Numbered from the stretch's first letter, positions 33,597-42,650 are shown. The stretch: 64,000 nt of DNA from Halomonas binhaiensis (GCF_008329985.2 NZ_CP038437.2:310001-374000), one strand, 5' to 3'. Notes: generated by a model not told the origin, from the sequence alone. Numbers and translations: made by a program.

Positions 33597-34991
33597 ATGC
33601 AACTGAAGGTAGACAGATGCTCTGGACGACCTCTGGCATTACAGGTCGTGGAGGGCATGCGTGAGTGGGTCGCACTGAATGGCGCCGGTGGTGGTACCCG
33701 ACTGCCATCGATCCGTAGGCTTTCGAGTGAGCTTGGCGTCAGTCGTAACGTCGCCATTGAGGCCTATGAGCACCTCATCGCCCAGGGACTGGTGCGTTCC
33801 AGGCCGGGATCGGGCTTTTTCGTTGCTGACGGTGCCTCCGATGCCTTGCTCAAGAAAGGGGCCGACGCGACCAGCCTGGAAGAGGTGACCAGTGAAATGT
33901 GGAATCTCTTTCAGGACGATGAAACCCGCCTGAAACTAGGATGCGGTTGGTTGCCCAGTGCCTATCGCGAAGGAGACGAGCTGGCGTATGCCATTCGCCA
34001 GGTCACTCGGCAAAGTCGCCCTGGCATTTTTGATTACGGCACCCCGATGGGAATGCCTCAGTTGAGAGTGCTCATACAAGAGCGCCTCAGGTTGTTGGGC
34101 ATCTCGGCCGATGCCAACCAGATCATGCTGACGGGTGGGGGGAGTTATGCCCTGGACCTGGTTGCCCGGTTGATGTTGAAACCCGGCGATAGTGTATTTG
34201 TCGAATCGCCGGGCTATTACAATCTGTTCGGGCTGCTTCGACTGCATCGTGTCAATGTGATTGGTGTTCCCAGACTGAAAGATGGCCCCGATGTCGAGAG
34301 GATGGAGTATCTCCTCAAGCATCATCAGCCAAGACTGTTTTTCACCAATAGCGTGTTTCAGAACCCGACCGGTACGACGCTGGGACCAACGGTTGCTCAT
34401 CGTATCCTGCAACTGGCCGAGAGCCACGACTTCCACATTGTCGAGGATGACATCTACGCAGATTTTCAGCATGACCCCACAATACGTATTGCAGCCTTGG
34501 ATGGGTTGCAGCGCGTCATCTATCTCGGCAGCTTTTCCAAGACACTGTCGTGTTCACTTCGAGTGGGTTTCATTGCTGCCGAGCCGGCATTGTTGAAGCA
34601 ATTGGTGGATATCAAGATGCTGACCAGCATTACAGCATCCCAGTTTGCCGAGAGGGTGGTGACGACCATGCTTCAGAATGGCACTTATCGGAAGCTGGTG
34701 GAAAGAGTCAGAGTAAAACTTTCAGGCCAGATGGCGGCGACACTCAACCTGGTCAAGGAATCCGGCTGGGAAGTCTTCGCCGAGCCGGCTGGCGGCATGT
34801 TCATCTGGGCCCGGCATCCGCATGTTGCGTCTTCGAACCAACTGGTTGCCAATGCACAGGAAGCCGGGATCAGTCTGTCTTCCGGCCACGTTTTCTATCC
34901 CCAGGGCGACAACGCTTCCTGGGTGCGTATCAATGTGGCCTATGCTCGGGATAAGCGTGCCATGGCCTTTCTGCGCCAACCTGGCACTTGA
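33597..34991 (+). CDS. MocR-type (GntR-aminotransferase fusion) transcriptional regulator
   Basis: A 464-residue fusion of an N-terminal GntR winged helix (LPSIRRLSSELGVSRNVAIEA, GLVRSRPGSGFFV) with a type I PLP aminotransferase-like domain (NPTGTTLG, DDIYADF, and the PLP Lys in SFSKTLSCSLRVGF). Such proteins are usually regulators with PLP or an amino compound as effector, e.g. PdxR, GabR. ATG 33597 is used; TTG 33588 is also possible. It is divergent from the MFS gene it probably controls. Confidence 0.9.
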   Translation: MQLKVDRCSGRPLALQVVEGMREWVALNGAGGGTRLPSIRRLSSELGVSRNVAIEAYEHLIAQGLVRSRPGSGFFVADGASDALLKKGADATSLEEVTSEMWNLFQDDETRLKLGCGWLPSAYREGDELAYAIRQVTRQSRPGIFDYGTPMGMPQLRVLIQERLRLLGISADANQIMLTGGGSYALDLVARLMLKPGDSVFVESPGYYNLFGLLRLHRVNVIGVPRLKDGPDVERMEYLLKHHQPRLFFTNSVFQNPTGTTLGPTVAHRILQLAESHDFHIVEDDIYADFQHDPTIRIAALDGLQRVIYLGSFSKTLSCSLRVGFIAAEPALLKQLVDIKMLTSITASQFAERVVTTMLQNGTYRKLVERVRVKLSGQMAATLNLVKESGWEVFAEPAGGMFIWARHPHVASSNQLVANAQEAGISLSSGHVFYPQGDNASWVRINVAYARDKRAMAFLRQPGT

Positions 34992-35023
34992 TGATGTGGT
35001 TTATTCGCTTGATTACGCGCTGA

Positions 35024-35920
35024 CTACAATCCCAGAGCAGCAACCTCATCCTCGGGAATCACGTCCACTTCCACTTCTAGCGTCTGCATGCCGCCCCCGG
35101 TGACAACCCCCTTGAGCGGGGCGACATCGGCGTAATCGCGTCCCCAACTGAGTACAGGATGCTGTTCGCTGGCCCGGGTGCCATTGGTGGGATCAAGAGC
35201 CAACCAGCCCCATTCGGGAATCAATACGGAAAACCAGGCGTGGGACGCGTCGGAGCCGATCAGCCTCGGCTGTCCAGGTGGTGGGGCAGTCTCGAGATAG
35301 CCGCTGACATAGCGTGCGGCCAGACCCACGGAACGCAAGGCTGCAATGGCCAGATGTGCGTAGTCCTGGCACACCCCGCGCTTGTGTTGAATCACCTCCA
35401 GCGAGGTGGTTTCCAGCGTGCTGAAGCTCGGGTCGTAAGTGAACTCCTCGAAGATGCGTCTGTTGAGTGCATCCGCCATTTCGACAAGATCTCGACCTGG
35501 GGTCAGGCAGGGTGCCAGCCAATCTGCCAGTGCCTGGCAGCGCCGGATAAAGGTGGAATCCTGCAGGAATGGCAGCGCACCTTGGCTTTGCGCGTAATGT
35601 TCCTGCGCCAGGCGATCACGACATTCCTCCCAGGTCATCTTTCCCACAGGGGGCTCGGGCCGTGGCAGGGTGGTGATCCAGGCGTGCATGGTCACATCAA
35701 GGGTGTCGTGGGGAGCATTGACATTGAACAGTGAGACGACATTGCCAAAAGCGTCAAGATACTGTGACTGGTACTCGGGAGTCGGCAAGACCTCCAGACG
35801 TATATCCTCGACACGCTGGTAGGAAAGCGTACGTGGTGTCAGCCGTGCCTCGTTCCTGCTCAGGGTTGCGGGCTCGGTATAACGATAGCGAGTGGTATGA
35901 CGCAGGCGATAACGGGGCAT
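35024..35920 (-). CDS. Transglutaminase-like cysteine peptidase family protein
   Basis: A 298-residue cytoplasmic protein with an N-terminal bacterial transglutaminase-like domain (RYRLRHTTRYRYTEPATLSRNEARL) and the catalytic core with Cys in RGVCQDYAHLA, His in DASHAWFSV and Asp in LALDPTNG. This exact architecture is found with circularly permuted ATP-grasp and alpha-E proteins, which here lie divergently to the right. It likely cleaves or transfers amide bonds in a product of those ligases; this is a published genomic prediction rather than proven. Confidence 0.88.
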   Translation of the reverse strand: MPRYRLRHTTRYRYTEPATLSRNEARLTPRTLSYQRVEDIRLEVLPTPEYQSQYLDAFGNVVSLFNVNAPHDTLDVTMHAWITTLPRPEPPVGKMTWEECRDRLAQEHYAQSQGALPFLQDSTFIRRCQALADWLAPCLTPGRDLVEMADALNRRIFEEFTYDPSFSTLETTSLEVIQHKRGVCQDYAHLAIAALRSVGLAARYVSGYLETAPPPGQPRLIGSDASHAWFSVLIPEWGWLALDPTNGTRASEQHPVLSWGRDYADVAPLKGVVTGGGMQTLEVEVDVIPEDEVAALGL

Positions 35921-36295
35921 GGTGAGACTCGAAGTGTCGGCGACAGAAAGCTACTGCCCCCAGAGGATGATATCAAGATCTAGCTTGGTCTCATGATGCG
36001 TTCAAGCCTTTCTTGCGCGTACCGGCATAGATGTCTCGTCATGGTGCATAAGAGGGATAGGTGCTGGTACAAAAGTCTACTTAACTGTGCGTATTCGACG
36101 CAATTGCCTTCAAAATCAAGGAATTTCTTGCAGACTGGCTCGTCGCTTGCTTGGCTAGATCTAGGCCCGGTTGCTAGTGGGCTGAATATACAAAGGAAGA
36201 TGCAATCCATGTTTTTGAGCATGTGACTGTTGGGCATGTGGTTGCTGAGCATGCGGTTAATGGACATGTGATTGCGGGATAAGGAGGCATTGCCG
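35921..36295. other. Intergenic region between divergent transglutaminase-like and ATP-grasp genes
   Basis: A 375-bp spacer with no convincing gene. Both flanking promoters should be here. From 36217 to about 36277 it holds four imperfect units of about 15 bp sharing CATGTG or CATGCG (for example GAGCATGTGACTGTTG). An AAGGAGG ribosome site at its right end serves the ATP-grasp gene. Confidence 0.55.
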
Positions 36296-37813
36296 ATGAG
36301 CCGAGTCGACTGGCAGCAATATTGCTCCAACGAGTTCTACGATGAACTGATGGCGGCGCCGGGTATGCCTCGAGAAGCTGCGAGGATGCTATGTGATGTG
36401 CTGGCTGGATTTGCCCCCAGCGAGCTGGCGGAGCGCAAGACCGCCGCTGAAATTGCTATCCGCACCATGGGCATTACTTTCACAGTCTATTCCGAAGGAA
36501 GCATGATCGATCGGGCATGGCCCTTCGACATTGTTCCTCGGATCATTCCAGCTGATGAGTGGCGACGAACAGAGGCAGGTCTTGTCCAGCGTGTTGAAGC
36601 CCTCAACCTGTTTATCGACGATCTTTATCACGATCAAAAGGTCATCAAGGACGGAGTGCTTCCTGCCGAAGTCCTGGCCAAGTCGGTCAATTTTCGCCCT
36701 CAGTGCGTGGGCATCGATCCACCGCATGGTGTGTGGGCGCATATCTGCGGCTCTGACCTGGTCAGGGGAGATGATGGCACACTCTATGTGCTGGAGGACA
36801 ATCTGCGCATTCCATCGGGCGTGTCCTACATGCTGGAAAACCGCAATGTGACCAAGCGTGTGCTGCCTGAACTGTTTTCCTCGGGGCGGATTCTTCCTGT
36901 GGACGATTACGTGCCACAGCTATACGACATGCTGGTCAGCATGTCGCCTCGTCATTCAGATGACCCCCAGGTAGTGGTTCTGACTCCTGGTATCTACAAC
37001 TCGGCCTATTACGAGCATGCTTATCTGGCCCAGCAGATGGGTGTGCAGCTGGTGCAGGGTTCGGACCTGATGGTGGATGGCGATGATGTGGTCTATATGC
37101 GCACAGTGCGTGGATTGACCCGGGTCGATGTGATCTATCGTCGTATTGATGATGATTTCCTGGATCCTGAGGCCTTTCGGAAGGATTCTGTGCTCGGTGT
37201 GCCGGGACTGATGCGGGCCTGGCGCAGCGGTAATGTAGCCTTGGCCAATGCTCCTGGAGCGGGCGTGGCAGATGACAAGGTGGTGTATGCATTTGTCCCG
37301 GAATTGATCCGCTATTATCTGGATCAGGAGCCATTGCTTGCCAATGTGCCGAGCTACCTGTGCATGAGAGAGGAAGATCGGCGCTATGTGCTCGATCATC
37401 TCGACCAGCTGGTGGTCAAGCCTGCCAATGAGTCGGGCGGTTACGGCATGCTGATGGGACCACATGCAACCCGGGAGGAACGAGAGGCTTTTGCCGAGAG
37501 GATCAAGGCGGATCCACGCAATTACATGGCCCAGCCCATGCTCAAGCTGTCGACGACACCCACCTTGTTTGATGGTCGGCCAGAACCGCGCCATGTTGAT
37601 CTGCGCCCGTTCATTCTTTCTGGACAGGGTTCTACCTATGTCACGACAGGTGGTTTGACTCGGGTGGCGCTGAACAAGGGCTCCCTGGTGGTCAATTCCT
37701 CACAGGGTGGCGGCAGCAAGGATACCTGGATTGTCGAGACGGAAATGGTCGAGACAGGAGTGGTCGAGCCAGGATTGGCTGAGACAAGGCTGACCGAGAC
37801 GGGAGGGTACTGA
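36296..37813 (+). CDS. Circularly permuted ATP-grasp protein
   Basis: A 505-residue protein of the circularly permuted ATP-grasp type 2 family. Recognisable segments are FTVYSEGSMIDRAWPFD, the nucleotide/Mg motif YVLEDNLRIPSGVSYMLENR and VVKPANESGGYGMLMG. AAGGAGG is 7 nt before ATG 36296. These enzymes are predicted amide (peptide) ligases and occur with alpha-E and transglutaminase proteins, both present here. The last 25 residues are a repeat of five 5-residue units (VETEM, VETGV, VEPGL, AETRL, TETGG) made by a 15-bp DNA repeat and are probably not part of the fold. Confidence 0.88.
   Translation: MSRVDWQQYCSNEFYDELMAAPGMPREAARMLCDVLAGFAPSELAERKTAAEIAIRTMGITFTVYSEGSMIDRAWPFDIVPRIIPADEWRRTEAGLVQRVEALNLFIDDLYHDQKVIKDGVLPAEVLAKSVNFRPQCVGIDPPHGVWAHICGSDLVRGDDGTLYVLEDNLRIPSGVSYMLENRNVTKRVLPELFSSGRILPVDDYVPQLYDMLVSMSPRHSDDPQVVVLTPGIYNSAYYEHAYLAQQMGVQLVQGSDLMVDGDDVVYMRTVRGLTRVDVIYRRIDDDFLDPEAFRKDSVLGVPGLMRAWRSGNVALANAPGAGVADDKVVYAFVPELIRYYLDQEPLLANVPSYLCMREEDRRYVLDHLDQLVVKPANESGGYGMLMGPHATREEREAFAERIKADPRNYMAQPMLKLSTTPTLFDGRPEPRHVDLRPFILSGQGSTYVTTGGLTRVALNKGSLVVNSSQGGGSKDTWIVETEMVETGVVEPGLAETRLTETGGY
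37733..37807 (+). repeat. 15-bp coding minisatellite at the 3' end of the ATP-grasp gene
   Basis: Five consecutive 15-bp units (37733, 37748, 37763, 37778, 37793), consensus GTCGAGACAGGAxTG, with several substitutions between units. They encode the C-terminal pentapeptide repeat of the ATP-grasp protein and end two codons before the array meets TAC-TGA. Confidence 0.9.
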
Positions 37814-37815
37814 TC

Positions 37816-38784
37816 ATGCCGATGCTTTCACGTGTAGCCGAGAACCTGTACTGGATGGCTCGTTATGTCGAACGAGCCGAAGATACGGCTCGTCTGGTCA
37901 ATGTTACCAATCACCTGATGCTGGATCTGCCGCGGCGTCAGCCGTTGATGTGGTCTGCGGTCGTTGATATCACAGGGGGAAGCGAAGATTTTGCCAATCT
38001 CTATGATCAGCCCAATGATCGTAATGTGATGCAGTTCCTGTGTGCCGACCAACGCAATCCGGGCTCCATTCTGTCGGCCTTGGCTCAAGCCCGTGAGAAC
38101 CTGCGTACCACCCGGGATGTGGTGCCGAGAGAAGTATGGGAAGCCACCAACCAACTGTACATGACAGCCTGTGCACAGTCTGAAGCCGGCCTGGGCCATG
38201 GACGCAGCGAACTGTTTCTCAAACAGATCATCAGTGGCTGCCAGATGATGAGGGGATTGGTGGAAGGTACCTTGAGCTATGGCACTGCACGTACCTTCAT
38301 GGTGCTTGGACGTCAGATCGAGCGAGCTGACATGACAACCCGAATTCTCGATGTGCGCTCGGGCAGCCTATTGTCGCGGGGACCGGATGACATTCGTCCT
38401 TTCGAGCACCTGCAATGGATGAGTGTGCTGAAATCCCTGACGGCGTATCAGATGTATCGCCAGCACGTGCGCTTGCGGGTACGGGCCACGGATGTCCTGA
38501 CCTTTCTGCTGCAGGACCAGAACCTGCCTCGCTCTGTCACGCGCAGTCTCTGGGATGCTTCCAGGGCATTGATGTCCCTGCCTCGCCATGAGCGAGCCCT
38601 GGCGGCAGTGACTCAAGTGCGTGCGGATGTGGCCGAGGCTGATGTGGGCGGGCTGGTGCGCTCACCGGAGGGGCTGCATGACTTCATCAATGACTTGCAG
38701 ATTGGTCTGGGTGACCTGCACGATGCAATCCGTCGGACGTACTTTACTCCGCTGGAGGCTGCTCTGCAGATGTCGGCGGCGTAG
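37816..38784 (+). CDS. Alpha-E domain protein
   Basis: A 322-residue, almost entirely helical protein of the alpha-E (DUF403) family. The N-terminal MLSRVAENLYWMARYVERAE and the DMTTRILDVRSG segment are typical. It starts 2 bp after the ATP-grasp stop, so the two are coupled. The family is predicted to assist the ATP-grasp ligase in making a peptide-like product. Its 3' end overlaps the convergent hydrolase gene by 41 bp. Confidence 0.9.
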   Translation: MPMLSRVAENLYWMARYVERAEDTARLVNVTNHLMLDLPRRQPLMWSAVVDITGGSEDFANLYDQPNDRNVMQFLCADQRNPGSILSALAQARENLRTTRDVVPREVWEATNQLYMTACAQSEAGLGHGRSELFLKQIISGCQMMRGLVEGTLSYGTARTFMVLGRQIERADMTTRILDVRSGSLLSRGPDDIRPFEHLQWMSVLKSLTAYQMYRQHVRLRVRATDVLTFLLQDQNLPRSVTRSLWDASRALMSLPRHERALAAVTQVRADVAEADVGGLVRSPEGLHDFINDLQIGLGDLHDAIRRTYFTPLEAALQMSAA

Positions 38785-39799
38785 CTTGGGTCAACACCCT
38801 GTCCAGGAAGGCAATCTGATCGCTCACGACTGCGTCCAGCAGGTTGCCTTCATAGATATCGAAATGGCCGGCATCGTAGGTACATAGTGTGGCGCGGTTG
38901 CCCAGTCGGGTGGCCGCGCGATAACCCGGTGCGATGGGCGTCACGGTGTCTCGCAGGCACAACTGCAGCAAGACTGGGCAGCGTATCCTGTGCACCCCCC
39001 TGATGGGGCGATAAAGGCCCAAGGTAAGCAGTACACGGGCCGACATGCGGTTGTCGAATGTCTCCGGTGCCAAGGCGGTGATTCCTTCCAAGGCATCATC
39101 GGTATCCAGGGCTGCCAGCTGTCCGGGTTCGGCAGCGATGGGAATATAACGCGGTTGCATGCCAACCCGGCCTCGCAGCCAGTCTTCAATGGCGACCTGG
39201 CTCAGCTTCAGGATTGATCCGGGGCCGTCGTGTTTCGACTTGGCCCATACCGACGCCATGCCATCCAGCATCGGGTTCTGTGCGATGACGGCGGCAACAT
39301 CGTGGTGCTCGGCAGCCAGCGTCATCACATGCGCACTGGAGAAAGAAGTTCCCCATAGCACCAGAGGTGAGGCAGGGGACAGGTGCTGAGCAAAGGCAAT
39401 GGCGGCGGCCCAATCCTTCAACTGATCACGAATGGTCAGCAACTGGCGTGGTTTTCCATTGGAGCGGCCGAAATAGCGGTAATCGAAACCGACGACTCGA
39501 TAACCGGCCTGGGAAAGTCTCGTGGCATAACCGGGCAGGCCGCCATCGATGATACCGCCGAGTCCAGGGGCCATGACCAGGGTCGCAAGTGCGGAGCTAT
39601 CGATAGCGTCTTCCTGGGGGGCGAATCCAGCTGGTGGAAAATGCCAACCACGACATGTCGTGCCTGCACTGGAAAAGGCGATTTCCACGGCCCCCTGCGG
39701 TAGCGGTAGCTGGGTACCATCGTCACTGTCACCCGCGCTATGGCCAACGGTTTCCGAGGTATGTGAGTGGCCTTGCTCATGTCTCTTGCTCAGATGCAT
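38744..39799 (-). CDS. Alpha/beta hydrolase (serine aminopeptidase-like)
   Basis: A 351-residue alpha/beta hydrolase. The nucleophile elbow is LWGTSFSSAHV, the acid probably lies in LCLRDTVTP, and His is in YDAGHFDIYEG. The region VGFDYRYFGRSNGKPRQ resembles the peptidase S15/S33 type. The N-terminal 35 residues are polar and His/Ser-rich. No strong ribosome site precedes ATG 39799. It is antisense to the last 41 bp of the alpha-E gene, which is unusual. Substrate unknown; a link to the ATP-grasp system is possible from position only. Confidence 0.82.
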   Translation of the reverse strand: MHLSKRHEQGHSHTSETVGHSAGDSDDGTQLPLPQGAVEIAFSSAGTTCRGWHFPPAGFAPQEDAIDSSALATLVMAPGLGGIIDGGLPGYATRLSQAGYRVVGFDYRYFGRSNGKPRQLLTIRDQLKDWAAAIAFAQHLSPASPLVLWGTSFSSAHVMTLAAEHHDVAAVIAQNPMLDGMASVWAKSKHDGPGSILKLSQVAIEDWLRGRVGMQPRYIPIAAEPGQLAALDTDDALEGITALAPETFDNRMSARVLLTLGLYRPIRGVHRIRCPVLLQLCLRDTVTPIAPGYRAATRLGNRATLCTYDAGHFDIYEGNLLDAVVSDQIAFLDRVLTQATPPTSAEQPPAE

Positions 39800-39816
39800 G
39801 GGGCAGATGCTCAGTG

Positions 39817-39928
39817 GCTTGGTGTGAGTTGCTTGGTGTGAGTTGCTTGGTGTGAGTTGCTTGGTGTGAGTTGCTTGGTGTGAGTTGCTTGGAGTCAGTG
39901 GCTTGGAGAGAGGTGCTTGGTCATATAG
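39817..39928. repeat. 14-bp tandem repeat spanning the acetyltransferase 3' end
   Basis: GCTTGGTGTGAGTT is repeated five times perfectly (39817-39886) and then as degenerate units at 39887, 39901 and 39915, which lie inside the 3' end of the leftward acetyltransferase gene (stop at 39895). Thus the array crosses the stop codon and fills the spacer to the hydrolase gene. Confidence 0.9.
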
Positions 39929-40374
39929 ACGCTGTTCGGGTCCTCGACGTAATTGCCGAAAGGAGCACAGGTAGTGAAGCCGTGCCGCAGGTAGAACGCT
40001 CTTGCTGCGCTGAAACCCGGTTGAGAACCTGTTTCCAGGCTAAGTCTGTGGTAGTGGCGGGCATGAGCCTGATCGATCACATGGTGGAGCATGAGAGACG
40101 CAATGCCTCGGCGCAGATGTTCCGGCGCGGTGCGCATCGACTTGATCTCACCATGTGCTGGCGAGAGTGCCTTCAATGCCACGCAACCTATTAGCAGGCT
40201 CCCCTCCCAGGCTCCCCATAGCGTGACCTCTGGAGCTTTCAACTGCTCGATACCCAGGGCATGCCGGCTTTCGGGAGGAGAGCCCTGCGAGAGTTCGGCA
40301 AGGTTTTCCAGGTGGGCCTGGATCATGGCCACCATCTCCGGCCGGCTCAGGTCATCTTCAACAATATCTATCAT
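39895..40374 (-). CDS. GNAT-family N-acetyltransferase
   Basis: A 159-residue acetyltransferase. The acetyl-CoA loop is visible as RTAPEHLRRGIASLMLHHVI (motif A, R-x-x-G-x-A), followed by LSLETGSQPGFSAARAFYLRHGFTTC (motif B). Similar proteins act on amino acids, polyamines or peptides. Its 3' end carries degenerate units of the 14-bp repeat, coding the tail KHLSPSH. It is 34 bp beyond the end of the sensor kinase gene on the same strand and may be co-transcribed with it. Confidence 0.85.
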   Translation of the reverse strand: MIDIVEDDLSRPEMVAMIQAHLENLAELSQGSPPESRHALGIEQLKAPEVTLWGAWEGSLLIGCVALKALSPAHGEIKSMRTAPEHLRRGIASLMLHHVIDQAHARHYHRLSLETGSQPGFSAARAFYLRHGFTTCAPFGNYVEDPNSVYMTKHLSPSH

Positions 40375-40408
40375 GGCGTCATGGGTTGTGTATCAAGATA
40401 TCTGTGTA

Positions 40409-41821
40409 TCACGACATTTGAGCGCTGGGCCAGGTCAGTCTGACGATCAACCCGCCACGCTCGGCGTTGGTCAGAGACAATATGGCACCATGCCGGGCCG
40501 CCAGGGCCATGGCGATGGACAGGCCCAGGCCACTGCCTGTGGTGCTCTGGTCGCTGGCGCGGCGAAAGCGCTCGGTGACTGTCGTCAACTGATCTTCAGG
40601 AATGCCCGGGCCGCTGTCCTGGATTGTCAGGGTGGTGCCACTGTTGTCCTGGTGCAGGGCTACATCGATGCGGCCTCCATCGGGGGTGTAGCGCAGGGCG
40701 TTATCCAGCAGGTTACGAATCAGGATGCCCAGCTCCACGGCATTGCCGTCGATGTATACCGAAGGAATGTCATGCATGTGCAGTTGTTGTTGGCGAGCTT
40801 CGGCCAGTGGCCAGGACTCAGCGACCAGTTCGAACAACAAGGGTCGCAGGTCGAGATGCTGCCAGTCAGCAAACTGCTTGCGATCGACTCTGGCCAACGT
40901 CAGTAACTGATCGACGACCCGTTGCAGGCGTGCAATACCGCGTTGAGCCTTGGGCAAGGCATCACGCTCACCTGCCTCTGCATTGTCGAGATGGATCTTC
41001 ATCGCAGCCAGAGGTGTGCGCAGCTCATGAGCTGCATCGGCGGTAAAGCGACGTTCTCTCTCCAGGGTCTTGTCCAGGCGGACAATAAACTCATTCAGTG
41101 CACTGCGCAGGTCATGAAGCTCCTGGGGCACCGGGAGTGTGATGCGGCTGAGATCATCGGCATTGCGATCATGGACCTGGCGCGAAAGCTGATGGATAGG
41201 ATCAAGGCCGCGGCGTATCAGGTACAGCATCATGGCTAGCGCCAGGGGCAACAGCAGTAGCATGGGCCATAGATGATTCAGAGCCACTCGTTCGACGATT
41301 TCCTCGAGAAAGTGATATTCGATTCCCAGGCGTAACCACAGGTCGCTCTGTGCATCGAATACCGTAAGAGAGCGCCAGCGCTTGCCCTGGTACTCGATCC
41401 AGCTAAAGCCTTCTGACTGCGGGGCAGCAATGGACTCATCACTGCTGTGCCAACGGGGACCGACCACCAATGGCCTGGCCTGGTTGTCCCACAGGCCGAT
41501 TGTCAGCTTGCGCTCCTCATGGTGATACAGGCGCGCGCTAGGGAGATGTACGGAGGTCTGTGACGTGATACCGGATGCTGGATATAACCGGGCAGACGCG
41601 TCACCTTGGTCGAGTCGTTCTGCCAGACGTCGATAGTCCAGTGGCGTGGGTTGGTCAGGCAGGAAGGACATGATCTCCCGGGCGGTTAGGCTCAATTGGG
41701 CATCAAGAATCTCTTCCAGTTCGTGGTTGGTGATCAGGTAAGTGGCCGTGACTGACAGCACAGTAATCAGGGCCAGACTCAGCGCCAGAGTGCGGAACAG
41801 GTAACGACGAATCGAGTTCAT
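40409..41821 (-). CDS. Sensor histidine kinase, QseC/PmrB-like
   Basis: A 470-residue membrane kinase: first membrane helix near residue 10-35, periplasmic sensor region to about residue 185, second helix (PMLLLLPLALAMMLYLI), HAMP-like linker, phospho-acceptor His in FTADAAHELRTPLAAM, and ATPase motifs NLLDNALRYTP, DSGPGIP and GSGLGLSIAMALA. It starts 3 bp after the end of the response regulator gene. The partner is certainly the adjacent regulator; a role in sensing cations or peptides and controlling lipid A changes is inferred from the divergent operon. Confidence 0.92.
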   Translation of the reverse strand: MNSIRRYLFRTLALSLALITVLSVTATYLITNHELEEILDAQLSLTAREIMSFLPDQPTPLDYRRLAERLDQGDASARLYPASGITSQTSVHLPSARLYHHEERKLTIGLWDNQARPLVVGPRWHSSDESIAAPQSEGFSWIEYQGKRWRSLTVFDAQSDLWLRLGIEYHFLEEIVERVALNHLWPMLLLLPLALAMMLYLIRRGLDPIHQLSRQVHDRNADDLSRITLPVPQELHDLRSALNEFIVRLDKTLERERRFTADAAHELRTPLAAMKIHLDNAEAGERDALPKAQRGIARLQRVVDQLLTLARVDRKQFADWQHLDLRPLLFELVAESWPLAEARQQQLHMHDIPSVYIDGNAVELGILIRNLLDNALRYTPDGGRIDVALHQDNSGTTLTIQDSGPGIPEDQLTTVTERFRRASDQSTTGSGLGLSIAMALAARHGAILSLTNAERGGLIVRLTWPSAQMS

Positions 41822-41823
41822 GC

Positions 41824-42495
41824 CTATGGGGTTTCCACCGCTTCGATGTTGAGCCGATATCCGATGCCTCGTACGGTCGTGATCAGGGAACGATCCAGTT
41901 TCTTGCGCAGGTGGTGGACATGCACTTCGAGCGCATTGGACTCCAGCTCTGCTCCCCAGCCATACAACAGGCTTTCCAGGCGGGGGCGCGAGAGGACCTG
42001 GCCAGGTTGATGGGCCAGTTCTGCCAACAGGGCGAACTCTCTGCGGCTGAGCTCTACTGCTTGCCCTTGCCAGGTCACCTGATGGCTGGCCTCGTCGATA
42101 CTCAGCCTGCCAAGGTGGATGGTCTGTGAGGCACGTCCTGCAGCACGGCGACGGATGACGCGCAAGCGGGCGAGAAGCTCCTGCAGCTCGAAGGGTTTGA
42201 GGACATAATCATCAGCACCAGCGTCCAGGCCACGAATTCGCTGGTCGATGGCATCGCGGGCAGTGAGGATCAGCACTGGCAGGGAGCCACTGCGACGCAC
42301 CTCGCTCAGCACATCGAGTCCATCCATGTCGGGCAGGCCAAGATCCAGCACCATGACCGAAAAAGGCTCTCGCTTGAGGGCCTCCAGGGCGTTCCCGCCC
42401 TGCTGAAACCAGTCCACGGCATATCCTTCTCGTTCGAGAGCCGTCTTCAAGCCATCTCCGAGTAGTGGATCGTCTTCGACGAGAAGTGCACGCAT
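41824..42495 (-). CDS. OmpR-family response regulator, QseB/PmrA-like
   Basis: A 223-residue regulator. Receiver: acidic EDD near the N terminus (LVEDDPLLGDGLK), phospho-acceptor Asp in VMVLDLGLPDMDG, Lys in LKPFELQELLAR. The winged helix contains LSRREFALLAELAHQPGQVLS and NALEVHVHHLRKKLD. It is divergent from a glycosyltransferase operon whose promoter has a PmrA-like box at 42651. The 5' leader includes a 14-bp tandem duplication that contains the CAGGAAGA ribosome site. Confidence 0.92.
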   Translation of the reverse strand: MRALLVEDDPLLGDGLKTALEREGYAVDWFQQGGNALEALKREPFSVMVLDLGLPDMDGLDVLSEVRRSGSLPVLILTARDAIDQRIRGLDAGADDYVLKPFELQELLARLRVIRRRAAGRASQTIHLGRLSIDEASHQVTWQGQAVELSRREFALLAELAHQPGQVLSRPRLESLLYGWGAELESNALEVHVHHLRKKLDRSLITTVRGIGYRLNIEAVETP

Positions 42496-42502
42496 GTCAC
42501 TA

Positions 42503-42530
42503 TCTTCCTGTGTAGTTCTTCCTGTTTAGT
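42503..42530. repeat. 14-bp tandem duplication in the response-regulator leader
   Basis: TCTTCCTGTGTAGT (42503-42516) and TCTTCCTGTTTAGT (42517-42530) differ by one base. On the minus strand each copy carries CAGGAAGA, so the leader has two possible ribosome-binding sequences; the proximal one is 8 nt from the ATG at 42495. Confidence 0.75.
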
Positions 42531-42650
42531 TAATGGTGCTGGTTCAAACTCATGAAATGATACTTACGTAACTTGCAGAATATTCTGAAAAAATCGGCAA
42601 ATTTTGCAGAGTCGATAATTGAACGTGGCAGGGAGCCATATTGTCAGTCT

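Noticed and set aside
35980..36330. Open frame of 116 codons on the minus strand in the gap before the ATP-grasp gene
   Set aside because: It overlaps the ATP-grasp start, has no ribosome site and its N-terminal part is encoded by the CATGTG repeats (HM/SNH-rich), so it is not a likely gene.
39817..39928. Possible CRISPR-like array
   Set aside because: Units are 14 bp and directly adjacent with no unique spacers; no cas genes occur in the window.
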